From NCBI GenBank assembly GCA_002502605.1, contig DAPR01000006.1, positions 631 to 11,272 on the forward strand: DNA of 10,642 nt, in the 5' to 3' direction. The notes beneath the pieces were generated by a model that saw only the letters and a list, made by a program, of their open reading frames with translations, did no database searches and was not told where the DNA came from. This DNA is from Euryarchaeota archaeon UBA258. Its GTDB lineage: Archaea; Thermoplasmatota; Poseidoniia; Poseidoniales; Poseidoniaceae. Of this stretch, positions 1 to 6,063 are shown piece after piece (position 1 is the first letter of the stretch; every line of letters begins with the position of its first letter). The translations under genes and the position numbers were made by a program.

Positions 1-179
1 CAATCGACCACGGCCTTCGCAGACTGATCGTGGCCAAGGTGAATCACTTCTGCACCAGAGGATTGAATCAAGCGACGCATGACGTTGATGGCGGCGTCGT
101 GGCCGTCAAACAGCGAGGCTGCGGTGATGACACGGACTGGACCAGCCGTGGTCTCGAACACCGGTTCTTCGTCCGCCAT
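1..179 (-). CDS. icmF: IcmF-like fused acyl-CoA mutase, N-terminal cobalamin-binding domain (partial)
   Basis: Only the first 59 codons lie in the window; the gene continues past base 1. It starts with ATG at 179 and reads [20 protein letters not shown], then [17 protein letters not shown] and [13 protein letters not shown]. The D-x-H element (D25, H27) fits the B12-binding motif whose His replaces the lower axial ligand of adenosylcobalamin. Ordinary methylmalonyl-CoA mutase large subunits carry this domain at the C-terminus. Having it about 15 residues from the N-terminus, with the '[11 protein letters not shown]' wording, matches the fused isobutyryl-CoA mutase IcmF, where a MeaI-type G-protein chaperone and the mutase domain follow. 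By family, the enzyme interconverts branched and linear acyl-CoAs in the cytoplasm. GGAAG lies 5 nt upstream of the ATG. The gap to the upstream surface-protein gene is 54 bp. A stand-alone B12-binding subunit cannot be excluded because the rest is missing. Confidence 0.75.
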   Translation of the reverse strand, partial: MADEEPVFETTAGPVRVITAASLFDGHDAAINVMRRLIQSSGAEVIHLGHDQSAKAVVD

Positions 180-233
180 GATGCTTCCACGCACCTTTGG
201 TTCATCAATTCAAGGGTGAGCGGTTGCGCTTCT

Positions 234-3200
234 TCACCAGCCTTGTTGTTGTTCGTAGGCGATGTCGCTTGGAACGCCCGACACCGCAGCAGTTTGTTGA
301 ACGCGTACGTTCTCTTGCTGGATGGCTTGTTCGAGGACGTCATCCAACTCGGTGCGCAGTCGTTCCAAACGAATGGCTTGGTGAGGTCCAAGCATGCGCA
401 TCATCACTGCACGTTCGTATGCAGAAGCAATTTCCTCAAGGTCGGCTCGCTTTGTTGCTTCCTTGAGCGAAGTTTCGAAGCGGCGGGCTCGACTGCCTCG
501 GGTCACGAGGCCAACGCCAATCCACAGCGAGAGGGGAACGCCGACGAAGACGCCGATGAGATCCCAAGCGCCAAGTCCAATTTGGGTGCCGGGGACCACC
601 AATTCATAGGTGTCAACGGGCTTGGAACTTGCATCCAATGGGTCGGTTCCTGCGTTTCGTTCAGCATCATCGAGGTACCCGTCGTTGTCATCGTCTGGGT
701 CTGCCTCATCACCGATGTTGTCACCATCGGTGTCCCGCTGTTCGGTTGCATCGTTGGGAAAAGCGTCGTCTTCATCAGGCGTCAAGTCACCGTCTAAGTC
801 GCCAGGTGAGGCGAAATCGGGTCGTACATCGATGCTGTCGTTGTATCCGTCGTTATCGCGGTCAAACAGGAATGGGTCGGGGTTGAATCCTGAGAGGTTG
901 TCACCATACCCATCACCGTCTTCATCAACGCATTGAGTGGCATCGTTCGGGAACATGTCGGGGTTTCGTCCAACAGGGTTGTCGCCACAGCCGTCGTTGT
1001 CGCTGTCGTACCATTGGCTTGGTTCTGCCAAGAAAGCATCATAGTTGACGCCAAATGGATTGTCCCCGTATCCATCGCCATCAATATCGTACCATTGTGT
1101 GGCTTCATTTGGGAATTTGTCAGCGTTTGAGCCAAAGGAGTTGTCTCCGAATCCGTCACCATCCGAATCCATGTTTTGAGACGGATCGTAAGGGAAGGCA
1201 TCCACGCTGTCTTCGTAGCCATCGTTGTCGGTGTCCAACCACCTGAGGCCATCTTGCGGGAAACCATCTCCAGCATCAGACCAGCCGTCGCCGTCGCTGT
1301 CAATGCATCCGAACCTGTCCTCGGTTGAAGTGCCGGGTGTTGTGATGCACGCATCGCCACGCGTTCCTCCAAGGTTGTCGCCATAGCCATCAGCATCCAA
1401 GTCGGAGGATTGGGTTGGGTCGAATGGGAATTCATCATAGTCAAGGCCAACCGGGTTGTCGCCGTAGCCATCACCGTCCAAATCCCCCCATTGTGTCACC
1501 TCGTCCGGTAGATCATCGACCAAATCAGCGTAACCATCACCGTCTGTGTCGGGGCATCCTAGCAGACCTTCTGTGCTGTTGCCGTTGACAAGTGGGCAAT
1601 TGTCACCACCGATTCCGGATGGATTGTCTCCATAGCCATCAGCGTCGCTGTCGGCCCATTGGCTTGGGTCGCTTGGGTATGCATCACCTACGTTGCTGAA
1701 TCCATCAAAGTCATTGTCGGGGCAGCCAAAAGTGTCTCGATTTGAAGTCCCTGACACGGCAGGGCAGTCATCAGCAAAATTTCCATTTGATTCGTCGCCA
1801 AATCCATCGCCATCTTCGTCCGCCCATTGGGTCGAATCGTGAGGGAATGCATCAGAATCATCCGCCCAAGCATCACCGTCAATGTCGCCGCAACCTTGCC
1901 TTCCTGAGGTGGAAGTGCCGGGTGTGTAAGGGCAATCATCGCTGGTGGAGAAGCCTCCATTATCGCCAAATCCGTCTGCGTCAATATCGCTCCATTGATT
2001 TCCGTCGGTGGGGAATGCGTCGCGTGTGCTGCCGTATCCATCACCATCGAAATCATCTGAAAAGATCGAGAGCGTTTGCAAGGCTCCGTCGTACTGCAAA
2101 AGGGCGAAGTTGCCAGAATTGGTAGCGATGGCTTGTGGGCATCCCGCGTTGACGTTGTGCGTTGTCACGTTGCTTACCGTTGAATCGTGCCAGGCAAGGA
2201 TGCTGATCTGTTCATTTTGACCACCTGAGACGAGAGCTTCTACATCACCGTACAGTGTTCCAGTGTGGCACACAGCAGCAAATCCGAGGTCAGGCGTGCT
2301 CGTGCTTGTCATCGACAAGATTGAACGAGTGGACTTCACAGCAAATGCTGAGGAGAAATCAGTGTTCCCAAGCACAATCATGTTGGCGTTGAGGCCTTGG
2401 AAAGCGGTTGTTGTTGTTGCACCGCTGGAGGCGTTGAAGGAAACAAAATCACACTCGGTGTTCCCACCGGTGTTCCATCCCTCGACAAACAGGGCGGATT
2501 GGTGGCCAAAGACACTGAGTTTGGCATCAGCCAAGACACCGATTGAACAATCCCTGATGCCCGACCATTGAGCATCAAAAGTGTCTGTTCCTGTGGCAAT
2601 GTTACGAGCACCGAATGCATGTGCAGCGCTCACTTCCATTGAACCACTCGACCAAGAGGCTGTTGTGCCAAGAAGGGACAATGCTCCCTCTGCGGAGTTG
2701 TGATCTCGATCCCCGCAATGCGAATTCGCAGCGCTGTAAAGGGTGGTTGGACTTGCGTACAAGGCTTGGTGGCAATCTGGATTCGGACCGATAATTTCGT
2801 TGAGTGCACCGTTTTCCCCACCGTATTCAAGCAGGTTTGAAGAGAGAAGCCATTCAACTGTCGATTCAACGGATGTGGTGTTGGTCTGAAGATTCCACTG
2901 CATTGTAATCATTCGTTGTCGATCGTTGGCTAAGGTGCAATCCAGGCCAGCCAAACCGATGAGACCGCTGCCTGTAGGACAACTCAATGTGAAGTAAGCG
3001 TCGTCTTGATTGGAGGTGAGTGCGTGAATCCTTAGTTCACTACCTGAACTTGGAGCAAGCTCGATTGTGTGTTCAATCGCTCCATTCTCGTTGACAGATT
3101 CGAGCACGACACCGGTTGAGGTGTGGGCGATGAGCACCATGCCTCCGTCGTGAACCGCTTGCATCACAGGTTGGGCAACGAGTGTGGTGTCCGAGAGGAT

Positions 3201-3500
3201 TGACCCATCATGGTCGAGTATGATCAATTTCCCGCCAGGTGCCTCATTTGACCAATTGTGGTTGCCGACCGAGCCTGTTCCATCATGGGTCACAGTGACT
3301 GCATAAGCGCTTCCGATTGGTGAGATATCGACTGCTACGGCTCCATTTTCGATGGGGACATTTACATCCCAAACCCATGAGGATTGGGAGGCCACATTCG
3401 AAGGGCTGAGTTCCCCTAATTCACTTTGTTCAGCCAATGGTAAAGTTGCTTGCAGAATCAAAATGACTGAAACGAAGGTTGCTATTCGGGCTGCATTCAT
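234..3500 (-). CDS. Secreted, membrane-anchored Asp-rich (thrombospondin type 3-like) repeat protein
   Basis: A 1088-residue protein. Residues 1-23 are a signal peptide (basic N-region, hydrophobic FVSVILILQATLPLA). Residues about 30-475 are rich in Ser/Thr, Gly and Val with scattered Cys and short beta-like strands; they may form a beta-propeller-like ectodomain, but no family is recognised. Residues 482-956 are about 19 Asp-rich loops (DxDGDGYGDN type) that by analogy with thrombospondin type 3 repeats should bind calcium. Residues about 977-999 form one transmembrane helix, followed by a basic RGSRARR stop-transfer sequence and an 80-residue, charged, mainly helical tail. This predicts repeats outside the cell and the tail inside. 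ATG at 3500 is the only Met ahead of the hydrophobic core; no good ribosome binding site precedes it. It starts 53 bp after the ABC-F stop and may be cotranscribed with it. The role is unknown; adhesion, cell-surface structure or sensing are possibilities. Confidence 0.9.
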   Translation of the reverse strand: MNAARIATFVSVILILQATLPLAEQSELGELSPSNVASQSSWVWDVNVPIENGAVAVDISPIGSAYAVTVTHDGTGSVGNHNWSNEAPGGKLIILDHDGSILSDTTLVAQPVMQAVHDGGMVLIAHTSTGVVLESVNENGAIEHTIELAPSSGSELRIHALTSNQDDAYFTLSCPTGSGLIGLAGLDCTLANDRQRMITMQWNLQTNTTSVESTVEWLLSSNLLEYGGENGALNEIIGPNPDCHQALYASPTTLYSAANSHCGDRDHNSAEGALSLLGTTASWSSGSMEVSAAHAFGARNIATGTDTFDAQWSGIRDCSIGVLADAKLSVFGHQSALFVEGWNTGGNTECDFVSFNASSGATTTTAFQGLNANMIVLGNTDFSSAFAVKSTRSILSMTSTSTPDLGFAAVCHTGTLYGDVEALVSGGQNEQISILAWHDSTVSNVTTHNVNAGCPQAIATNSGNFALLQYDGALQTLSIFSDDFDGDGYGSTRDAFPTDGNQWSDIDADGFGDNGGFSTSDDCPYTPGTSTSGRQGCGDIDGDAWADDSDAFPHDSTQWADEDGDGFGDESNGNFADDCPAVSGTSNRDTFGCPDNDFDGFSNVGDAYPSDPSQWADSDADGYGDNPSGIGGDNCPLVNGNSTEGLLGCPDTDGDGYADLVDDLPDEVTQWGDLDGDGYGDNPVGLDYDEFPFDPTQSSDLDADGYGDNLGGTRGDACITTPGTSTEDRFGCIDSDGDGWSDAGDGFPQDGLRWLDTDNDGYEDSVDAFPYDPSQNMDSDGDGFGDNSFGSNADKFPNEATQWYDIDGDGYGDNPFGVNYDAFLAEPSQWYDSDNDGCGDNPVGRNPDMFPNDATQCVDEDGDGYGDNLSGFNPDPFLFDRDNDGYNDSIDVRPDFASPGDLDGDLTPDEDDAFPNDATEQRDTDGDNIGDEADPDDDNDGYLDDAERNAGTDPLDASSKPVDTYELVVPGTQIGLGAWDLIGVFVGVPLSLWIGVGLVTRGSRARRFETSLKEATKRADLEEIASAYERAVMMRMLGPHQAIRLERLRTELDDVLEQAIQQENVRVQQTAAVSGVPSDIAYEQQQGW
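633..2057 (-). repeat. Tandem Asp-rich calcium-binding-type repeats within the surface protein
   Basis: The coding repeat covers residues 482-956. Two unit types are visible: a short one of about 21 residues (DxDGDGYxDxxDAFPxDxTQW) and a longer one of about 35 residues that follows it and ends in a Cys pair (DDCPxxxGTSTxxxxGCP). Short and long units alternate in the first half, giving a super-repeat of about 56 residues. The second half mostly uses Cys-free units of about 27 residues (DxDGDGYGDNPxGxxxDxFPxDxTQW). Copies are clearly diverged at DNA level, so this is an old protein repeat rather than a recent tandem DNA duplication. Reading these bases in the wrong frame yields long spurious Met/Thr- or His/Arg-rich ORFs. 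Confidence 0.9.
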
Positions 3501-3532
3501 ACTCTATAATACGGACAAAGAGTGTTTCAATG

Positions 3533-3548
3533 TTTGCTTGTGAGCAAA
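3533..3548 (-). terminator. Weak hairpin just after the ABC-F stop
   Basis: A 6-bp inverted repeat, TTTGCT and AGCAAA around a 4-nt loop, lies 5 nt past the ABC-F stop codon. It could be a weak 3' end or processing signal between the ABC-F gene and the surface-protein gene. There is no T-run after it on the minus strand, so read-through into the next gene is likely. The stem is short enough to occur by chance. Confidence 0.2.
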
Positions 3549-3553
3549 ATGAC

Positions 3554-5239
3554 TCAAACTTGAGACACTTCATCTTCGGCCAAGGGCGGAAGCCCCTTCT
3601 TGGCACGGATGTAATCGGTGTAATTGCCGTAATAGACGGTGACAATCCCATCTTGTAATTCCCAGATGCGGTTGACCACTTGGTCGAGGAACCATCGATC
3701 GTGGGAGACCGTGATGAGGGAGCCTTCGTAGCCGATGAGCGCCTCTTCGAGCGTGTCTTTGGAATCCATGTCCAAGTGGTTCGTTGGTTCATCCATGAGC
3801 AGGAGGTTGTTTTCTTCCAGCAACAGCTTGAGAAGAGCAACACGCGCCCGTTCGCCACCCGAAAGTTGGGACAGTTTGGTGGTCACCTGTTCGCCCGAGA
3901 ATTGGAATCGGCCTAATGCTGCACGAATATCACCGTAACTGAAATCTGGTCGCAATTTTTGGATCTGCTCGACGGCGTTCAGGTTGAAGTCGAGTGTTCC
4001 GTGGTCTTGATGGAAGTATCCGATCTCGGCGCCAGGCGCTAAATCACGGGTTCCACTGGTCAGCTTTTCATCACCGTTGATGAGTTTTAGAAGGGTGGTT
4101 TTTCCTTGTCCGTTTCCACCAACAATTCCGATTCGATCACCCTTTCGAACTTCTAAATCTTGATTGTTAAGCAGTGGGCGGTTGAGGCCTTCAAAGATCT
4201 TGGTGGCCCCGTCCATTTGGAGGACGTCCATGCTCGCCTTGTCGGTGGCTTCGAGTTGCAAAATCAGCGGCTTCCGCTTCTTCGGAACACGGGCTCTGAG
4301 GGCCTTGAGTTCCTTCTGCATCCGTTCGATCATCTTCTGTTTTGCAGAAATCGATTTGTCATATTTGTTGGCTCGCTTCATTTGCTTGAGCGCACCAGTG
4401 GTTGCTGCAATTTTCTTTTCCACGGTGTGAATCATGTCGCCAAGAGCGGCCTCTGTTGCAATCTTTTGGCGCAAGAACTGGCTGTAGTTCCCCTTCCAAG
4501 GCCATGCTCGGAGGTTGTCGACTTCAACGATTCGAGTGCAGACTTGGTCGAGGAAGTAACGGTCGTGGGACACGATGAGTTGTGCGCCCTTGAAATCTTT
4601 GAGAAAAGCCTCGAGCCATTCGGTGGTTTCAATGTCCAAGTGATTGGTTGGTTCGTCCAAGAACATCACATCGACGCCAGCAAGGCCGACCAGTTGGCGA
4701 GCCAACGCAAGTTTTGCCTTCTCTCCACCCGAGAGTTTGCTGACCTTCATGTCCATGGGGTGCTTGTCTAGGCCGAGTTTTGTGAGTGTGGCTTTTGCAA
4801 TGCTGGCGATGTTGGCCACGTTTCCACCACCGCTTTCACCAAGGGTTTGCTGAAGTTCGCTGTACCGTTCCATGACGCTTTCCCAATCCCCATCGTAAAA
4901 TGCAGGGTCGATCATCTGTGCTTCAATGGCGGCAATTTCATCTTCGAGTTCTTGAAATTGACGTCCCTTGCGCCCAAGTTCTTGTTCGATGGTCGAATCG
5001 GGGTCGATGTCCCTAATTTGAGTCAGGTAGGCGATGCGAATACCGGGAGCGAATTGAATTTCACCAACGTCTTGTGATTGTTCACTGATGGTGTTGAGAA
5101 GCGTTGTTTTTCCTGCTCCATTATGGCCCACGATTCCGATGCGGTCACCATCTTGCACGAGCAAGTTAATGTCCACGAGCACATCGACTGGACCGAAACT
5201 TCGGTCGACTCCTTCGATGTTGATGAGTTCGCGTGCCAT
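3554..5239 (-). CDS. ABC-F family ATPase (ribosome-associated type)
   Basis: Two ABC ATPase domains in one chain without membrane segments. With the start at 5239 the protein has 561 residues. Domain 1: Walker A GHNGAGKTT (38-46), signature LSGGEK (169-174), Walker B ending FLDEPTNHLD (Glu196), H-loop SHDR (His225). A basic, helical linker at about 250-325 corresponds to the ABC-F tRNA-interaction segment. Domain 2: Walker A GGNGQGKTT (374-382), LSGGER (459-464), LLLMDEPTNHLD (Glu484), SHDR (His513). DEPTNHLD twice is diagnostic of ABC-F. Family members bind the ribosomal E site and act on stalled or antibiotic-bound ribosomes. The C-terminal extension is short, so no Uup-like coiled coil. 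Met at 5239 is preferred over an upstream in-frame Met at 5299 because GGGGAG precedes it and the family homology begins there (MARELINIEGVDRSFG). Which ABC-F subfamily it belongs to cannot be told by eye. Confidence 0.95.
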   Translation of the reverse strand: MARELINIEGVDRSFGPVDVLVDINLLVQDGDRIGIVGHNGAGKTTLLNTISEQSQDVGEIQFAPGIRIAYLTQIRDIDPDSTIEQELGRKGRQFQELEDEIAAIEAQMIDPAFYDGDWESVMERYSELQQTLGESGGGNVANIASIAKATLTKLGLDKHPMDMKVSKLSGGEKAKLALARQLVGLAGVDVMFLDEPTNHLDIETTEWLEAFLKDFKGAQLIVSHDRYFLDQVCTRIVEVDNLRAWPWKGNYSQFLRQKIATEAALGDMIHTVEKKIAATTGALKQMKRANKYDKSISAKQKMIERMQKELKALRARVPKKRKPLILQLEATDKASMDVLQMDGATKIFEGLNRPLLNNQDLEVRKGDRIGIVGGNGQGKTTLLKLINGDEKLTSGTRDLAPGAEIGYFHQDHGTLDFNLNAVEQIQKLRPDFSYGDIRAALGRFQFSGEQVTTKLSQLSGGERARVALLKLLLEENNLLLMDEPTNHLDMDSKDTLEEALIGYEGSLITVSHDRWFLDQVVNRIWELQDGIVTVYYGNYTDYIRAKKGLPPLAEDEVSQV

Positions 5240-5242
5240 GTT

Positions 5243-5248
5243 CTCCCC
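5243..5248 (-). promoter_or_regulatory. Ribosome binding site of the ABC-F gene
   Basis: GGGGAG on the minus strand, separated by AAC from the ATG at 5239. It supports the shorter 561-residue product over a start 60 nt upstream, whose extra residues look unlike any ABC-F protein. Confidence 0.5.
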
Positions 5249-5270
5249 GTTGATGCCCTCAGTGCACCCC

Positions 5271-5280
5271 TCATAAACTC
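5271..5280 (-). promoter_or_regulatory. Possible TATA box for the ABC-F gene
   Basis: GAGTTTATGA on the minus strand, centred about 36 nt upstream of the ABC-F ATG. An archaeal start about 25 nt downstream would give a leader of roughly 10 nt, just including the GGGGAG binding site. The match to an archaeal TATA element is modest. Confidence 0.3.
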
Positions 5281-5317
5281 CATGGCATCGAACCCGCATC
5301 CATTTGGCCTTGCACTG

Positions 5318-5325
5318 GTTTATTC
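5318..5325 (+). promoter_or_regulatory. Possible TATA box for the small winged-helix-like gene
   Basis: GTTTATTC, centred about 27 nt before the GTG start at 5349, which is the spacing for a leaderless or almost leaderless archaeal transcript. However, GGTGA at 5341-5345 looks like a ribosome binding site for the same start, so the two signals compete as explanations. The element lies in the 109-bp divergent region shared with the ABC-F gene. Confidence 0.3.
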
Positions 5326-5348
5326 ACCACCGCCGTTCATGGTGAGTT

Positions 5349-5606
5349 GTGGGCCGCAGACGATGGACGCCAGAGCGACAAAGGACGCTCAAAGAAGCGG
5401 ACTGGATCGTTGGTTGGTTACGAGCGAACGGCCCATCTACGACCCGTGCTCTTACCCAAGCAATGGAACACGAAGGGATTGAACTTCGCGCTCATGTGTT
5501 GAACAAAGCACTTCGCAAGTCGCCATTCATTGTTCACGCCGGATACGAAATGGTTGATGGTGCATCCCTTAGCGTGTGGAAGTTTTCGCCAGGGGAAGAA
5601 GAGTGA
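5349..5606 (+). CDS. Small winged-helix-like protein, uncharacterised
   Basis: An 85-residue, basic-start protein and the only clear plus-strand gene of the window. It begins with GTG at 5349; an in-frame stop at 5343 excludes longer forms, and GGTGA lies 3 nt upstream. After a basic head (GRRRWTPERQR), residues 14-27 can form helix 1, residues 30-42 (STTRALTQAMEHE) and 48-56 (AHVLNKALR) look like the helix-turn-helix pair, and 61-80 (IVHAGYEMVDGASLSVWKFS) look like the two wing strands. This pattern suggests a DNA-binding winged helix, though no specific family is recognised. It is divergent from ABC-F and its stop lies 3 bp from the stop of the facing membrane-protein gene. It could be a local regulator, but nothing in the sequence shows a target. 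Confidence 0.65.
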   Translation: MGRRRWTPERQRTLKEADWIVGWLRANGPSTTRALTQAMEHEGIELRAHVLNKALRKSPFIVHAGYEMVDGASLSVWKFSPGEEE

Positions 5607-5609
5607 TCT

Positions 5610-5942
5610 TCAATCGAATTGAGTAAAGACGCTTGCTCTTCCTTTTCGTTCAAGCAGAGCGCGTTTGTATTCGTGTTCAATTCTTTTTCGTTCGGCGAGT
5701 TCACTGCGCATGTTTGGTGAAGATGCGACACAGACAATCAGCCCTAACACTGCACCAGATGGGACACTCATCAGCAGGGGAATCCCCAAGATCGCCGTAT
5801 TGAGCACACCAACAATGAGCCCTACGCTTGCCGCAATTGCGAATGGTTTGTGAACTATTTTTGGCACGATTGGCGGTGCCTTTCTTGGTTTGGATAAATC
5901 AATGCTGACCGAGGAGGCTTTGTTTTGTTCGGTAGCAATCAT
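5610..5942 (-). CDS. Small two-helix membrane protein, uncharacterised
   Basis: A 110-residue protein. Residues 1-33 are polar and Pro/Lys-rich (SKPRKAPPIVPKIVHKP). Residues about 34-54 (FAIAASVGLIVGVLNTAILG) and 56-74 (PLLMSVPSGAVLGLIVCVA) are hydrophobic and form a helical hairpin in the membrane. Residues 78-102 are strongly charged and helical (MRSELAERKRIEHEYKRALL). By the positive-inside rule both ends should be cytoplasmic. The ATG at 5942 lies 29 nt after the centre of a clear TATA box, arguing for an almost leaderless mRNA and for this start. No enzymatic motif is visible and the family is not recognised. The gene is separated from the acyl-CoA synthetase gene by the promoter and a terminator, so it is its own transcription unit. 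Confidence 0.75.
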   Translation of the reverse strand: MIATEQNKASSVSIDLSKPRKAPPIVPKIVHKPFAIAASVGLIVGVLNTAILGIPLLMSVPSGAVLGLIVCVASSPNMRSELAERKRIEHEYKRALLERKGRASVFTQFD

Positions 5943-5965
5943 TGAACTTCAGTTTTCGCGGCGGG

Positions 5966-5976
5966 TTATATATTAA
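5966..5976 (-). promoter_or_regulatory. Archaeal TATA box for the two-helix membrane protein
   Basis: TTAATATATAA on the minus strand, in an otherwise GC-rich stretch, preceded by GGCGA that could serve as a BRE. Its centre is 29 nt from the ATG at 5942, so transcription would begin within a few nucleotides of the start codon. It is the clearest promoter in the window. Confidence 0.6.
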
Positions 5977-6001
5977 TCGCCGAATGTAACCTTTACGGGG
6001 G

Positions 6002-6020
6002 AAAAACAGCGTAAAACGCT
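6002..6020 (-). terminator. Hairpin plus T-run after the acyl-CoA synthetase gene
   Basis: On the minus strand AGCGT, TTT, ACGCT forms a 5-bp stem with a 3-nt loop, followed by GTTTTTC. It lies about 44 nt past the tandem TGA TGA stop of the acyl-CoA synthetase gene. The T-run alone is the kind of signal archaeal RNA polymerase uses; the stem is short. Confidence 0.5.
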
Positions 6021-6063
6021 CTAAACCGTGATCATAATCCGGTGTTGGTTCACGAAACCGTCA

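Noticed and set aside
30..797. A 255-codon plus-strand frame opposite the surface-protein tail and IcmF start
   Set aside because: It lies antisense to two supported minus-strand genes, has no recognisable domain, and mirrors the codon bias of the opposite strand.
794..1474. A 226-codon minus-strand reading frame rich in Met and Thr
   Set aside because: It is the same DNA as the Asp-rich repeats read one frame off (GAT/GGT/GAC codons become ATG/ATGG-type codons). Its low-complexity composition follows from the repeat, and the surface-protein frame is far longer with a signal peptide and anchor.
633..2057. Regularly spaced DNA repeats that could suggest a CRISPR array
   Set aside because: Units vary in length and sequence, keep one open frame throughout, and encode a protein repeat. 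There is no identical direct repeat and no cas gene.
3502..3511. TATAAT-like sequence just before the surface-protein ATG
   Set aside because: It ends about 2 nt from the start codon, too close to serve as an archaeal TATA box for this start, and there is no alternative in-frame Met or GTG downstream that keeps the signal peptide. On the plus strand it would drive only antisense RNA.
4160..4771. A 203-codon plus-strand frame inside the ABC-F gene
   Set aside because: The opposite strand holds the ABC-F linker and first ATPase domain with all motifs. The antisense product has no family features.
5240..5299. Twenty extra N-terminal residues for the ABC-F protein from an upstream Met at 5299
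   Set aside because: The added residues are unlike ABC-F N-termini, while the Met at 5239 has a GGGGAG site and begins exactly at the family homology.
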